Origin: Stieleria magnilauensis
GTDB lineage: Bacteria; Planctomycetota; Planctomycetia; Pirellulales; Pirellulaceae
Assembly: GCA_007753675.1 (NCBI GenBank)
Contig: CP036432.1
Span: 718,394-782,393, forward strand
Direction: 5' to 3'
Length of the DNA stretch: 64,000 nucleotides
In this document: positions 17,553 through 26,698 of the stretch, piece after piece
Position numbering within the stretch: the stretch's first letter is position 1
Layout of the letters: each line of letters begins with the position of its first letter
Translations under genes and position numbers: made by a program
Notes under the pieces: model-generated
The model's input: only the letters and a program-made list of their open reading frames with translations
What the model was told of the DNA's origin: nothing
Database searches by the model: none

Positions 17553-18919
17553 GGGCCTGTCCAAAACTTTGTGTCACCGGTTCAGTTGTTTAGTATCGGT
17601 GGCTCGGCGGCAGGCGGTCCTCAAAGAGGATTGCAAAGTGGTTGAGTGCTTGCTTCCAATACTTGATCGGGCGGGTCCAGCGTTTGGATGCCTCCATGAT
17701 CGCCATATAGATCAACTTGGTTGCTGAGTCCTGGCTCGGGTAGATCTTGCGGTTCTTAGTAAACTTGCGAATCGTGCTGTTGACCGACTCGATTGCGTTG
17801 GTCGTGTAGATCACCTTACGAATCTCGGGCGGGAAGTCAAACAGTGTGATGATGTCCGTCCACTTATTTCGCCACTGCCGCGAGATCGTCGGATACTTCT
17901 TGTCCCATTTCTCCGAGAACCGCTCCAGTTCGCTTTCAGCCTCTTCGGTTGTCGATGCGCGGTAGATTGATTTTAGATCACCTGCGACTGCCTTGCTGTC
18001 TTCATGCGAGACGTAGCGAAGGGCGGCGCGAACCAGGTGCACCAAGCAAAGCTGAATTCGAGCTTGTGGAAAGGCGGCTCGAATGGCTTCGGGGAACCCG
18101 GCAAGGCCGTCGACACAGCATACGAAGATGTCGGAAAGTCCGCGGTTTTTCAGGTCGGTTAAGCAGTTCAACCAGAATTTCGCCCCCTCGGTTTCAGCGA
18201 TCCAGAGGCCCAAGAGCTCTTTCTTACCATCCAGATTGATTCCCAAAGCAACGTAAATCGTGTGGGGGCTGACCTTGGCCGATGCACCCCGAACGTTGAC
18301 GACGATCCCATCGAAATAGACGATCGGACACACCGGATCGAGACGCCTCGACTGCCAAGTCTTTAGCTCGGCTTCCAGGTCCTCGGTGACGCTAGCGATC
18401 AGCGTTGGTGAAACATCCACGCCGTAGAGGTCTTTGACGATCTGCTGGATGTCGCGGGTGGTCAATCCTTTTGCGTAGAGGGCCAGGATTTTGTCATCGA
18501 ATCCATCAATGCGACGCCGGTGCTTTTCAATGATCTTCGGCTCAAACGTCGAGTCTCGATCCCGAGGTGTTTCGATCTCCAGTTCCCCAAAGTCACCCTT
18601 GAGCTTCTTTGAAGAATGTCCGTTGCGACAGTTGTTTCGTTTTTCTTTGGAAGGCGTGCTGCCGGAGGCCGGTTCGGATTGTTCTTGATCGAGATGGTGA
18701 TCGAGTTCGGAGTTGAGCATCGTTTCGATGCCCGACTTCATCATTGTTTTGACCAATGCATTCAATTCACCGATGCTCGAAGCATTGCGAGCAAATTCAG
18801 CAGCAAGTTGTTCGACTTGCTCTTTCGTCTTGGAATCCATGGGAAGGGGCTCCTGCAGGAGAAGGTGTTTGGGTCAGCTTACAGTTATTGCTGGCAAACA
18901 CAAAATTCCTGACAGGCCC
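17553..18919. mobile_element. IS256-type insertion sequence with terminal repeats
   Basis: Terminal inverted repeats are visible: GGGCCTGTCCAAAACTTTGTGT at the left (17,553-17,574), and the right end (18,898-18,919) reads as its complement with 18 of 22 matches. The flanks share TCACACT directly outside each end, extendable to CTCACACT if one end is shifted by a base; this is consistent with the 8-9 bp duplication of this family. One intact transposase lies between. The element is complete and appears recently inserted. Confidence 0.9.
17590..18840 (-). CDS. IS256-family (mutator-type) transposase
   Basis: The 416-residue protein has the normal length. DDE residues fit IS256: the first D in VYFDGIVVNVRG, the second in CCVDGLAGFPEAI, and the E in the signature YTTNAIESVNSTIRK. 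The N-terminal region contains GDFGELEIETPRDRDSTFEPK, also typical. It fills the insertion sequence, with the stop 16 bp from the left terminal repeat. No frameshift is seen, so it is presumed active. Confidence 0.95.
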   Translation of the reverse strand: MDSKTKEQVEQLAAEFARNASSIGELNALVKTMMKSGIETMLNSELDHHLDQEQSEPASGSTPSKEKRNNCRNGHSSKKLKGDFGELEIETPRDRDSTFEPKIIEKHRRRIDGFDDKILALYAKGLTTRDIQQIVKDLYGVDVSPTLIASVTEDLEAELKTWQSRRLDPVCPIVYFDGIVVNVRGASAKVSPHTIYVALGINLDGKKELLGLWIAETEGAKFWLNCLTDLKNRGLSDIFVCCVDGLAGFPEAIRAAFPQARIQLCLVHLVRAALRYVSHEDSKAVAGDLKSIYRASTTEEAESELERFSEKWDKKYPTISRQWRNKWTDIITLFDFPPEIRKVIYTTNAIESVNSTIRKFTKNRKIYPSQDSATKLIYMAIMEASKRWTRPIKYWKQALNHFAILFEDRLPPSHRY

Positions 18920-19028
18920 TCACACTTGTCGGTGGCTCCCTCGGCTGTTCGGGCTGAGAACGAAACGGACCGGCGATCTAGATGGCACACGACATCGGGT
19001 GTCTACCCACAACGATCTACCGAGTCCG

Positions 19029-19056
19029 CGTGCCTGCCGGCAGCTAACCGGCAGGC
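19029..19056. repeat. Perfect hairpin between IS256 and the arsenite pump gene
   Basis: An 11-bp perfect stem (GTGCCTGCCGG / CCGGCAGGCAC) encloses a 6-nt loop. It lies about 116 bp beyond the stop of the arsenite pump gene, so it may help end that transcript, but no T-run follows on the minus strand. It could instead belong to the interrupted IS110-type element. Confidence 0.55.
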
Positions 19057-19171
19057 ACTTTTCGAATCATGGCTCACGCGTAAGCCCAGCTTGAAAACGA
19101 ATTCAATCGTGGACAGCGAGGTCGAGCCGCCGTTTCCAAGACACTACCCACCAGTGGCACGATGTTTTCCA

Positions 19172-20431
19172 TCAGCTAGCCGCCGAGAGAGATCGTTCGC
19201 TGGGTTGCCCTTCGTCCGCGTCGTCGTTCGATTCCGCAAGGAACCAGCCTTTCGTTTTGAGACAGAACTTCACGAGCGCCAACATCAACGGCACTTCGAT
19301 CAACACGCCCACGACGGTTGCGAGCGCCGCGCCGGACGACAGCCCGTACAACATCGTTGCCGTCGCGATTGCCACTTCAAAGTGGTTCGAAGCTCCGATC
19401 ATCGCTGTCGGGGCAGCGGATTCGTAGGTGAACCCCATCGCTTTGCTCGCTGCGTAGCCGAGTGCAAAGATCACCAACGTCTGAATCGTCAACGGAATCG
19501 CGATCCAAAGAATCGTCAGTGGGTTCTCAACGATCGTTTCGCCTTTGAATGAAAACAACAGCACCAGCGTTGCCAGAAGAGCGGTGATGGTGACGGGCGT
19601 CAGGAAATGCAAGAACTTGTCACGAAACCACACGTCTCCCTTGGTCGCGATCAACCATTTGCGTGACAGGTAGCCGGCGACCAACGGCAACGCAACATAC
19701 ACGCCGATCGACAACAACAACGCTTGCCACGGGACGGGAAGCTGGCCGACCCCCAGCAAGAATCCACCCAAGACTCCGTACAGAACAAGCATCGTCAGCG
19801 AATTGATCGCGACCATCACGAGTGTGTGTCCGTCGTTACCTTTGGCCAAAAATCCCCACACCAAGACCATCGCGGTACACGGTGCGATGCCGAGCAAGAT
19901 GCAGCCGGCCAGGTAGCTTCGCCACAGCGGAACTTGCAGCATCTTCAGGCCTTCGACCAAGACGACCTCGCCGGCCCCGTAGGTCGCTCCGACCTCAAGA
20001 TTGCTGCCCAAGGGAGCCTTCACGTAATCGACCGCATCGGGGCCGATAAATCCAAGAAACAGCGTCCCGAGAAAGAAACTTGCGATGGCGTACATCGTGA
20101 ACGGCTTGACGGCCCAGTTGATAAACAGCGTCAATCCAACCGGACCCATCGACTTACCGGCTTTGACCACTTCGCCGAAGTCGATCTTGACCATGATCGG
20201 GTACATCATGAAGAACAGGCAGATGGCGATCGGGATCGAGATCACCGGAGCATCGTCGACGTAGATGGCCATGCCATCGAGCGACCTGGCGATTCCGGGA
20301 GCGACTTTGCCCAACGCAATCCCCGCAACGATGCAAAGTCCTACCCAGACGGTCAGGTAACGCTCAAAGAATCCGATCCCCTTCTCATCTGCGGGGCACG
20401 TGTCGGTTTGGTTCATTTCCGTGTCTTCCAT
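19172..20431 (-). CDS. arsB: ACR3-family arsenite efflux permease
   Basis: The 419-residue protein has about ten hydrophobic segments and the ACR3 signatures: [35 protein letters not shown], and [19 protein letters not shown] with the conserved cysteine of the fourth helix. [19 protein letters not shown] near the C-terminus is also family-typical. It exports arsenite, and possibly antimonite, using the proton gradient. Two palindromes of the ArsR-operator type lie upstream, one directly before the start. No arsR or arsenate reductase is visible nearby, so the regulator is elsewhere or lost. The family symbol acr3 is equally valid. The start could be the ATG five codons later. Confidence 0.93.
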   Translation of the reverse strand: MEDTEMNQTDTCPADEKGIGFFERYLTVWVGLCIVAGIALGKVAPGIARSLDGMAIYVDDAPVISIPIAICLFFMMYPIMVKIDFGEVVKAGKSMGPVGLTLFINWAVKPFTMYAIASFFLGTLFLGFIGPDAVDYVKAPLGSNLEVGATYGAGEVVLVEGLKMLQVPLWRSYLAGCILLGIAPCTAMVLVWGFLAKGNDGHTLVMVAINSLTMLVLYGVLGGFLLGVGQLPVPWQALLLSIGVYVALPLVAGYLSRKWLIATKGDVWFRDKFLHFLTPVTITALLATLVLLFSFKGETIVENPLTILWIAIPLTIQTLVIFALGYAASKAMGFTYESAAPTAMIGASNHFEVAIATATMLYGLSSGAALATVVGVLIEVPLMLALVKFCLKTKGWFLAESNDDADEGQPSERSLSAAS

Positions 20432-20440
20432 GGCGTGAAT

Positions 20441-20471
20441 GCATATCGTCCATCGCCGCTAAACGATATGC
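20441..20471. promoter_or_regulatory. Palindromic operator candidate before the arsenite pump
   Basis: A perfect 9-bp inverted repeat (GCATATCGT, 13-bp spacer, ACGATATGC) lies 10 bp upstream of the arsB start. The core ATATCG/CGATAT resembles ArsR/SmtB-type operators. A second, shorter site with the same TATCGT/ACGATA half-sites lies at 20,597. Confidence 0.7.
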
Positions 20472-20489
20472 CTGAGCAAAAAAAAGCGG

Positions 20490-20585
20490 TCACAATCCGG
20501 CCATCAGCGTCTCGTCGTCCGTCGAATCAGCCTTGAGCTTCTCCGGCGGCAAATCGCGGGGTTTGTTGATGCGTCGCCTGGCCAT
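20490..20585 (-). CDS. 31-residue small protein upstream of the arsenite pump
   Basis: A small frame starts MARRRINKPRDLPPEK and ends DDETLMAGL. It has a good ribosome binding site (AAGGA, 7 bp from the ATG) and lies between the two operator candidates, 58 bp upstream of arsB. It has a basic head and an acidic tail and no recognisable domain. It may be a leader peptide, a small arsenic-related protein or the remnant of a larger gene. Confidence 0.45.
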   Translation of the reverse strand: MARRRINKPRDLPPEKLKADSTDDETLMAGL

Positions 20586-20596
20586 CCCGTTCCTTT

Positions 20597-20614
20597 TATC
20601 GTCTATCTACGATA
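20597..20614. promoter_or_regulatory. Second palindromic operator candidate of the arsenic unit
   Basis: TATCGT, 6-bp spacer, ACGATA is a perfect inverted repeat just upstream of the 31-residue frame. It shares half-sites with the 20,441 palindrome, so the same repressor probably binds both. This supports the small frame and arsB being one regulated unit. Confidence 0.65.
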
Positions 20615-20660
20615 TGCGATTGATTGGAACCGGTCAATGCGGCGTTTTGTCCACGAGCAA

Positions 20661-20800
20661 AAAGGGGTCAGGCCTCTTAGATGGAGAGTCAAGGGGGCGG
20701 GGCGTTGAAACGACGGCACCAGGCCCCGGTTTCATGTCTGTCGGCGGGCGATTGTTGTGAACGCTGGGCCGAGAGAACATGCGCCGCAATGCTTGGCGGT
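20661..20800. repeat. Partial copy of the composite accessory-region repeat
   Basis: Begins AAAAAGGGGTCAGG followed by GCCTCT-type hairpin sequence. About the first 140 bp match the start of the longer copies at 24,417 and 25,892 (for example TGTCTGTCGGCGGGCG). It abuts the stop codon of the helicase gene. Confidence 0.8.
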
Positions 20801-23800
20801 CTATGATTCTGCGGATTCACCCATCTCCTGAATGATCGGATGCGTGTTTTGGATCGCAATGCACGCACCAATCGTTTCGCCAATCTTTCGACTGGCTTTC
20901 GAGCCATGGCTCACGCCGTAGATTGCCAGCAGGGAACGGGCACGTGTCATTGCCACGTACAGGCTGTTCTCCAAGATTTTGCCTTCGGGGGCGACATAGT
21001 GGTCCACGCATGGGATCACAACGACTTCAGATTCGTAACCCTTGAATGAATGCGGAGTGGTGGCAACGAGGGTGTTGGGCTGCCTCTCGAACGAACGATT
21101 CTTCTGAAACGAGAGTTCGACACCGATGGCAGCGAGCGCCGGTGCAAGGTTCGATTGCAAGACATCCTGAACCCGACCGTTGTAGAGGATGCAGATATCG
21201 GTCGGCGAAATCCCATCGTTCTGGATCAAGTACTTCAGGTGACCGGCGATCGAAGCCATTTCTTGCCTTCGGTTGTCAAAACGGTGGTAGATCGGTTTGG
21301 GGCCGTCGATCTGGTTGTACCGCACTCGTAACCAGTCTTCGCCGCCACGATCTGTTTTCTCCAGCAGCCCGAGCTGAAGCAGTTCTCGCTGATCCTGTCG
21401 CTTGCGTGATTCCGACAGCCGGCTCAGCACGTTGACGGCAAGTTCGGTGATCGGCGTGGTCGAGCGAAAACTCTCGCGCATGATCGTGGAGCGACCGCGC
21501 ATGTCGAGACCGAACTCTGACCACTTCGGAGTCTTCGTGTTGTAAACGTTTTGTGCGTTGTCGTAGAAGATGTGTGCGGAACGACTGTTGGCGTCTTCGT
21601 CGTCCGCTCGCTCGACGATGGACAACAGCAACCGCAACGTTGCCGGTCCCATGTCTTGGGCTTCATCTATGAACAACGCCGAGCAACGGGGCAGCAATTC
21701 ATCGATGTCTTGGCGATTGAGGAACTCTTCGGCTGCACGGTCGTAGTCAAAACCGATGGATTCGATTGACATCTGAACGCTCGGCAGCATCCCAGCCAGA
21801 ACGTCTTTCACATGAAGCAGCGAAACTTTGTCCCAAGGGAAATCTGATTGACCGAACAGGTCGTCTTCATTCAGGCTGGTCCACGCCGATTCAATCGATT
21901 CCCGCAACAGCTTTTGCAAGCTTCGGTTGGCGTAGACAGCCCAGATGCGGGCATCCTTCTGATCTTGCAAACGCTTCGCCGTCTTGGCGAGCCAATTGCA
22001 AAGAACAATCGACTTTCCGCTGCCCGCTACCCCACGAACCAATCGGGGCTTTCCATCGAGTTCGAGATTGGTCAGCCGTTGCTGTTCCTGGGAGAGAATT
22101 GGCTTCATTCCCTTGCGATCAAAGAACTGATCGCCCATGCGACAGGAAGACGTTTCTTTATACTTCGCCTTTTGCTCTGCCGCAATCGATGCCCCGAATC
22201 TTTCGGTTTGACCTCGCTCGCGTTGCGCAGGCTCTCGCCAGACCAAACGCTCGTCGTCTGTCGCGAGGAACGATGCGGTCAATTCTTTCTTCAACGGACG
22301 AAGATACGGTTCCTCCATCTCGCTGCGACTCGCGAGGACAATCACCGCCTCTCTTGCGCGACTAAGTGCGACGTTGACAAGCCTCTTCCACTCTGGAATT
22401 TGCCACGTCCCGCTTCCCGCATTGACCGTGTCAAAGATGACGATGTCCGCTTCCGATCCCTGTTGACTATGGACGGTTGAGGCTTCCCAACTCGTCATTT
22501 CCCAGCCGGCGAGAAGCTTCCCGACCTCCTGTGCCTGGGCCTTGAAGGGCGAGATGAATACGCCGTGCGCTGACCGAACACCTGCGTCCGAAAACAGCTT
22601 TTGCAGCACCGATGGCGTCACTCCACGAACCCAACTTCGGTTGCCCGGTCCGCGTGCGGCGCGAATGGAGGCAAGACTCGCATCCTCTTCATCAAGGACG
22701 TACCAAATGGCTCTCGACCGATCGGCGATAAATGGCGAAAGCGTAGACTTCTCTTTGGCTCGCGTTGGTGCCGTCGTCAACACGCCGTCGTATTGGTAGC
22801 TCGAGACGACCCTGCAAACGTCAGAGTGCATGCGATATTGTTCGGAAAGTAGGTGAACCGCTTTGGGAATGTTTTCCGTGTCGTCGAGATGGCTCAATCC
22901 GCTGCTGGCCAACCACGTTTGCTGACGAGTTGGTAGAATTCGGGAGATTCGACTGATTGGAGCGAGTTGTTTGGGATCCCCGACTAACACGGTTCGTCGA
23001 GCAGCCAGCAGCGACAGCGCTGCAACCGCCGCCCTCGAGATCAATCCGGCTTCGTCAATGAAAATCGTGGTGAATGGTGCTTCGCCGTCTTCAATCATCT
23101 TGCGGATGGACAGGTCCTTCAAATAGCTCATCGCTTTGAAAGCGGTGGCGACAACCACTCGTCGCTCGGCATCCACGAAGATGCGGTTGCTTTGGTCGTT
23201 ACCGGACGTTCGTAGTTTGCCGATCTGTTTTCGTGTGAGAGCTTTGTCTTCCGACGATTCAAGCAGTTGCAGTTGCTGGGCCAGTTCATCGATCTGTGAC
23301 AAGACTTCCGACTCGGTCCCCCTGAGCATCGGATCGAGTCCCTTGTCAACGAACATCTGGTACGACGCCCCCTTCCCGATTCTCTGCAGCGTGTCAGCAT
23401 CGAGTTCATCAGGACAGAAATCCTTTGCCGCTTCGCCGATCGAGATCGCGACAGCATCCGTTGCCCGATTGGTCGTCGATACCACCAGAACTCGCTCGCT
23501 CTCGTCTTGCATGACCCTGGCGATCTGCTGCCCAGTCGTCCAGGTCTTGCCGGTGCCGGGCGGTCCCCAGAGAACGTTCCAGGAGTGCTGCCACCAATCA
23601 CGCAACTGCGGAAGGCCGAACTCACATGGCTGAGCCACTCGGGGATGCACACCGCCCTGGCTGGCGATCAATCTCGCTGGAAGTTGCTTCCGAACGTCTT
23701 CGAATTCATCTCCGCAGTAAATGGAATCCAGGACCGACAGGAACTCAAACGGCCGAACGAAGAACGGTCCCGCTGTCGGCGTCGTTTCAGGATCATCAAG

Positions 23801-24220
23801 GCTGATGAACAGGCAGCCATTTCGCTCGTCCACTTCGACGATCTCACCAGACCAGACAATGGCGTCTTCGTAATCGGCTTCTTCATAGAACCGATCCGAA
23901 TAGCTTTCGTCGTCATCGAGTGACTTCGGGCGAAACGCTTGCGCCCCTTCCCATGTCCAATCGAATTCGACCGACGCGCCGACATGAACGACGTACAGAG
24001 TTCCTCGATCTTTCTCAGCGAAGATGCTGACTCGGTGGCAGTTCAGGCGTTTCCACCGCGACCCGTCTCGATACTCTTGACGAACCGCGGCAGCCGCATC
24101 CTTGAGTTGCTGATCGTGACCCTCGGTCAAACCAAGCCGAGACTCGAAGCGAGCAGATTGAAATTCAGCGAAGGGAGTGGAGGCGTCTTCATCGTCGACA
24201 CCGCCGATTTCGTCGTCCAT
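20801..24220 (-). CDS. Fused two-helicase protein (Upf1/Dna2-like plus UvrD/Rep-like)
   Basis: The 1139-residue protein contains two complete SF1 motor units. The first (about 215-680) is SF1B-like: Walker A WGPPGTGKT, Walker B FIDEAG, LLSEQYRMH, HSQQGSEADIVIFD and NVALSRARE. The second (about 745-1120) is UvrD-like: RGVAGSGKSIVL, FIDEAQD, RESFRSTTPI, HSFKGYESEVVVIP and YVAMTRARS. The first 200 residues are acidic and unassigned. Both ATPases have intact key motifs. Tandem Upf1-like and UvrD-like motors in one chain are unusual; DNA repair, or defence against foreign DNA, is possible given the accessory setting, but that is inference. A short leader frame precedes it. Confidence 0.88.
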   Translation of the reverse strand: MDDEIGGVDDEDASTPFAEFQSARFESRLGLTEGHDQQLKDAAAAVRQEYRDGSRWKRLNCHRVSIFAEKDRGTLYVVHVGASVEFDWTWEGAQAFRPKSLDDDESYSDRFYEEADYEDAIVWSGEIVEVDERNGCLFISLDDPETTPTAGPFFVRPFEFLSVLDSIYCGDEFEDVRKQLPARLIASQGGVHPRVAQPCEFGLPQLRDWWQHSWNVLWGPPGTGKTWTTGQQIARVMQDESERVLVVSTTNRATDAVAISIGEAAKDFCPDELDADTLQRIGKGASYQMFVDKGLDPMLRGTESEVLSQIDELAQQLQLLESSEDKALTRKQIGKLRTSGNDQSNRIFVDAERRVVVATAFKAMSYLKDLSIRKMIEDGEAPFTTIFIDEAGLISRAAVAALSLLAARRTVLVGDPKQLAPISRISRILPTRQQTWLASSGLSHLDDTENIPKAVHLLSEQYRMHSDVCRVVSSYQYDGVLTTAPTRAKEKSTLSPFIADRSRAIWYVLDEEDASLASIRAARGPGNRSWVRGVTPSVLQKLFSDAGVRSAHGVFISPFKAQAQEVGKLLAGWEMTSWEASTVHSQQGSEADIVIFDTVNAGSGTWQIPEWKRLVNVALSRAREAVIVLASRSEMEEPYLRPLKKELTASFLATDDERLVWREPAQRERGQTERFGASIAAEQKAKYKETSSCRMGDQFFDRKGMKPILSQEQQRLTNLELDGKPRLVRGVAGSGKSIVLCNWLAKTAKRLQDQKDARIWAVYANRSLQKLLRESIESAWTSLNEDDLFGQSDFPWDKVSLLHVKDVLAGMLPSVQMSIESIGFDYDRAAEEFLNRQDIDELLPRCSALFIDEAQDMGPATLRLLLSIVERADDEDANSRSAHIFYDNAQNVYNTKTPKWSEFGLDMRGRSTIMRESFRSTTPITELAVNVLSRLSESRKRQDQRELLQLGLLEKTDRGGEDWLRVRYNQIDGPKPIYHRFDNRRQEMASIAGHLKYLIQNDGISPTDICILYNGRVQDVLQSNLAPALAAIGVELSFQKNRSFERQPNTLVATTPHSFKGYESEVVVIPCVDHYVAPEGKILENSLYVAMTRARSLLAIYGVSHGSKASRKIGETIGACIAIQNTHPIIQEMGESAES

Positions 24221-24228
24221 GATCCGGG

Positions 24229-24282
24229 TTACCTTTTACCGCCAACTTGCTGGAGTCGCCGAACTGTTTCGTCGAAGTTCAT
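24229..24282 (-). CDS. 17-residue leader frame before the helicase
   Basis: MNFDETVRRLQQVGGKR has an ideal ribosome binding site (AAGGAG, 7 bp from the ATG), whereas the helicase ATG 8 bp beyond its stop has none. Either this is a translationally coupled leader peptide, or the helicase originally began here and a small frameshift separated the first 17 residues. Confidence 0.5.
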   Translation of the reverse strand: MNFDETVRRLQQVGGKR

Positions 24283-25310
24283 GACGCTTTCTCCTTGCAT
24301 CTCCACTCAGCACACTGCTTTGGTCTATTGTCAGACCACGTTATTCTACCTCGTCCCTTGCCCTGCCGGCGACCTGAAGCGTGACAAGAAAGGGCGAAAC
24401 TTTCGTGAAGCAAGGGAAAAGGGGTCAGGCCTCTTAGATGGAGAGGCAAGCGGGCGGGGTGTTGGAACGGAACATCAGACTTCGGTCGCATGTCTGTCGG
24501 CGGGCGTTTGACGTGAACGCGGGCCGAGTGAACTTGCGCCGCAGTGTGTGGCTGTCTTACGCTGCCGATGGTCTGGCCGATCGAGGCTGACGAGACCCAC
24601 CAAGTCTATTCTGTCGACAGATACACCGCAGAGCGGTGCCACAACACAGCCCGGGGTCGCGAAGCGCACCCCGGGGCACGGTCGATTGAGGACCGGAGCC
24701 CCATCGGGGCTCAACAGACGAGGCGTGCTGGCACAATCTTCTCAGCGGTGTCGTGTGCCATTTCTTTGTGATGGACGGCGTTCTCCCGCCTGCAATTGTC
24801 GACTGCGTTTTCAGCAAGGAGAGTGGTCAAAAGATTGAGTGGTCAGAAAATGTAGGCGACCGAGGAAAGGTTGCTGCGCGGTGACTTCATTTTTTGACCC
24901 ATCAATTTTTGGGCCCCCAGCCCATCTGCCCTTCTCCATCTGCCTGCGGACTGGGACAACTCTAAGAAAATGCTTGCTGAGAGGACGGATCGTTGCGAAT
25001 GGTGGGTGGGCTAAAATATCTTGCATTTCACAGCTAACATCTGACGGCTGCCAATACTTCCTCGCCTGATCAAAATCATCGACGAATGACTCGCCATCCC
25101 ACATCAGGTTGCTCCGCAGATTGAGGATGACGAATCGAACTGATGGCAGTTCGCCAACTGCTTGTGCCCATAAAAGCATGATTGCTGCTATGGAGACGCC
25201 GAGAATTCGAGTGGCTTCAACTGTCGCTGGAGGTTCAGGAAAGATTCGCGTAAGGTAATGAAGTTGTCGAGCAGAACGTTGTGTGTGGCGACGCACAAAA
25301 CCTTGGAGAA
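24283..25310. other. Intergenic region filled mainly by a composite repeat
   Basis: The stretch from 24,417 to 25,012 is a repeat unit. From 25,013 to 25,296 there is unique sequence in which a minus-strand frame gives protein-like sequence (MLLWAQAVGELPSVRFVILN, then DDFDQARKYWQP). That frame runs on into the repeat and lacks a good start, so it may be a gene remnant cut by the repeat. No intact gene is supported. Confidence 0.5.
24417..25012. repeat. Composite accessory-region repeat, copy 1 (about 600 bp)
   Basis: It starts AAAAGGGGTCAG followed by the hairpin GCCTCT-TAGATGG-AGAGGC. It contains CCCCGGGG/CGCGAAGCGC palindromes, GAGCCCCATCGGGGCTC, and mirrored GGTCAAAA and TTTTTTGACC words. 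It matches copy 2 over its whole length with scattered differences. No transposase is inside. The GGGGTCAG-plus-hairpin head resembles REP elements mobilised by IS200-like (RAYT) transposases. Confidence 0.85.
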
Positions 25311-25313
25311 ATG

Positions 25314-25847
25314 ATGGCGAACCGAGTTTTTATTGCCACCAGTTTGGACGGATTTATCTCGGATCGGGATGGAGCGTTGGACTGGCTCCACTCCGTTCCG
25401 AATCCTGACAATCTCGATTTTGGCTACACCGCATTCATGGAACAGATCGATGCGATTGTCATGGGACGCAAGACGTTCGAGACCGTTTGCGGGTTCGATT
25501 GTGACTGGCCGTACACGAAGCCGGTCTTCGTGCTCAGCAAATCATTGACATCGTTGCCTGAGGGATACGAGGGAAAGGCAGAACTGATTGCCGGTTCTTT
25601 GGGCAATGTCATCGCCACTCTCCACCAGAAAAAGCGTCACGAACTCTACATCGACGGAGGAGCGACGATTCAGAGCTTCCTGAAGGACGACTTGATCGAT
25701 GAAATGATCATCACTGCTCTTCCTATCCTGCTTGGTGGCGGGGCGCGTCTGTTTGGAGAATTGCCCGATTCGCTTAAGTTTGAACACGTCCAGACAGAAG
25801 TGCTGTTGAACTCGATGGTGCAGAATCGCTATCGCAGAAGACGGTGA
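25314..25847 (+). CDS. Dihydrofolate reductase / RibD C-terminal family protein
   Basis: The 177-residue protein starts MANRVFIATSLDGFI, the usual beginning of this family. It continues with VMGRKTFETV, KPVFVLSKSL, LYIDGGATIQSFLKDDLIDE and ITALPILLGGGARLFG, matching NADPH-dependent DHFR/RibD-type reductases. The GAT loop GGAT is intact. Two adjacent ATGs (25,311 and 25,314) follow a GGAGA site. These stand-alone members are often called YyaP/YwjB-like and their substrate is usually unknown. The gene lies between two copies of the composite repeat, an accessory position. Confidence 0.88.
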   Translation: MANRVFIATSLDGFISDRDGALDWLHSVPNPDNLDFGYTAFMEQIDAIVMGRKTFETVCGFDCDWPYTKPVFVLSKSLTSLPEGYEGKAELIAGSLGNVIATLHQKKRHELYIDGGATIQSFLKDDLIDEMIITALPILLGGGARLFGELPDSLKFEHVQTEVLLNSMVQNRYRRRR

Positions 25848-25891
25848 GCCCTTTCCTGTTCACTTGACCCTCTGGTATTCCGCGCTCGGGC

Positions 25892-26496
25892 AAAAGGGGG
25901 CAGGTCTCTTAGATGGAGGAGCAAGCAAGCGAGCGGGGTGTTGGAATGACGACATCAGACTTCGGTCTTATGTCTGTCGGAGGACGATTGACGTGAACGC
26001 CGGGCCGGGTGAACTTGCGCCGCAGTGTGTGGCTGTCTTGCGCTGCTGATGGTCTGGCCGATCGAGATGACGAGACCCACCAAAAAGTTATTCTGTCGAC
26101 AGATACACCGCAGAGCGGTGCCACAGCACAGCCCGGGGTCGCGAAGCGCACCCCGGGGCACGGTCGATTGAGGAAGCGGAGCCCCATCGGGGCTCAACAG
26201 ACGACGCGTGCTGCCACAATCCTCTCAGCGGTGTCGTGTGCCATTTCTTTGTGATGGATGGCGTTCTCCGGCCTTCAATTGTCGACGGCGTTTTCAGCAA
26301 GGAGAATGGTCAAAGGATTGGGTGGTCAAAAAATGTCGGCGAACGACGAGACGTGGCTGCACAGAGACTTCATTTCTTGACCCATCAATTTTTTGACCTC
26401 TAGCCCATTTGCCTCATGTCCATCCGTATGCGGATTGGGACAGTTGCAAGAAAATGCTTGTTGAGGGGACGGGGAGTTGCGCATCGTTGGTGGGCT
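25892..26496. repeat. Composite accessory-region repeat, copy 2 (about 600 bp)
   Basis: Same content and order as copy 1: AAAAGGGGGCAGGTCTCTTAG head, CAGAGCGGTGCCACA, CCCGGGGTCGCGAAGCGC, GAGCCCCATCGGGGCTC, and the mirrored GGTCAAAAAATG and TTTTTTGACC words. Differences are scattered substitutions and small insertions, indicating an old duplication. Confidence 0.85.
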
Positions 26497-26624
26497 ACAC
26501 CTTCCATCCGCGTCCGGTCAGAATCGGCGTCGCGACCTCGTGGGGCGTTTTCTCGTCCAAGGAAAGCAGTCGTGCTGTTTCTCCGGCATTCATGCAATCC
26601 GGAATGCAGCAAGCGGAAAAGTAG

Positions 26625-26698
26625 CCCACGGATGGCAGCGCGAACCCACGGATCGTCCTGCTGATTACTATCCGTGGGTTCGCGCTGCCATCCGTGGG
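26625..26698. repeat. 29-bp perfect inverted repeat
   Basis: The arms begin CCCACGGATGGCAGCGCG and are exact reverse complements over 29 bp, separated by 16 nt. A transcript would form a very stable hairpin. It follows copy 2 of the composite repeat and probably belongs to its distal end. Confidence 0.9.

Noticed and set aside
19896..20536. Plus-strand frames opposite the arsenite pump gene
   Set aside because: Antisense shadows of a strongly conserved membrane protein.
24811..25296. 161-residue minus-strand gene
   Set aside because: The upstream half looks protein-like but the frame runs on through the composite repeat and has no convincing start; at most a gene remnant.
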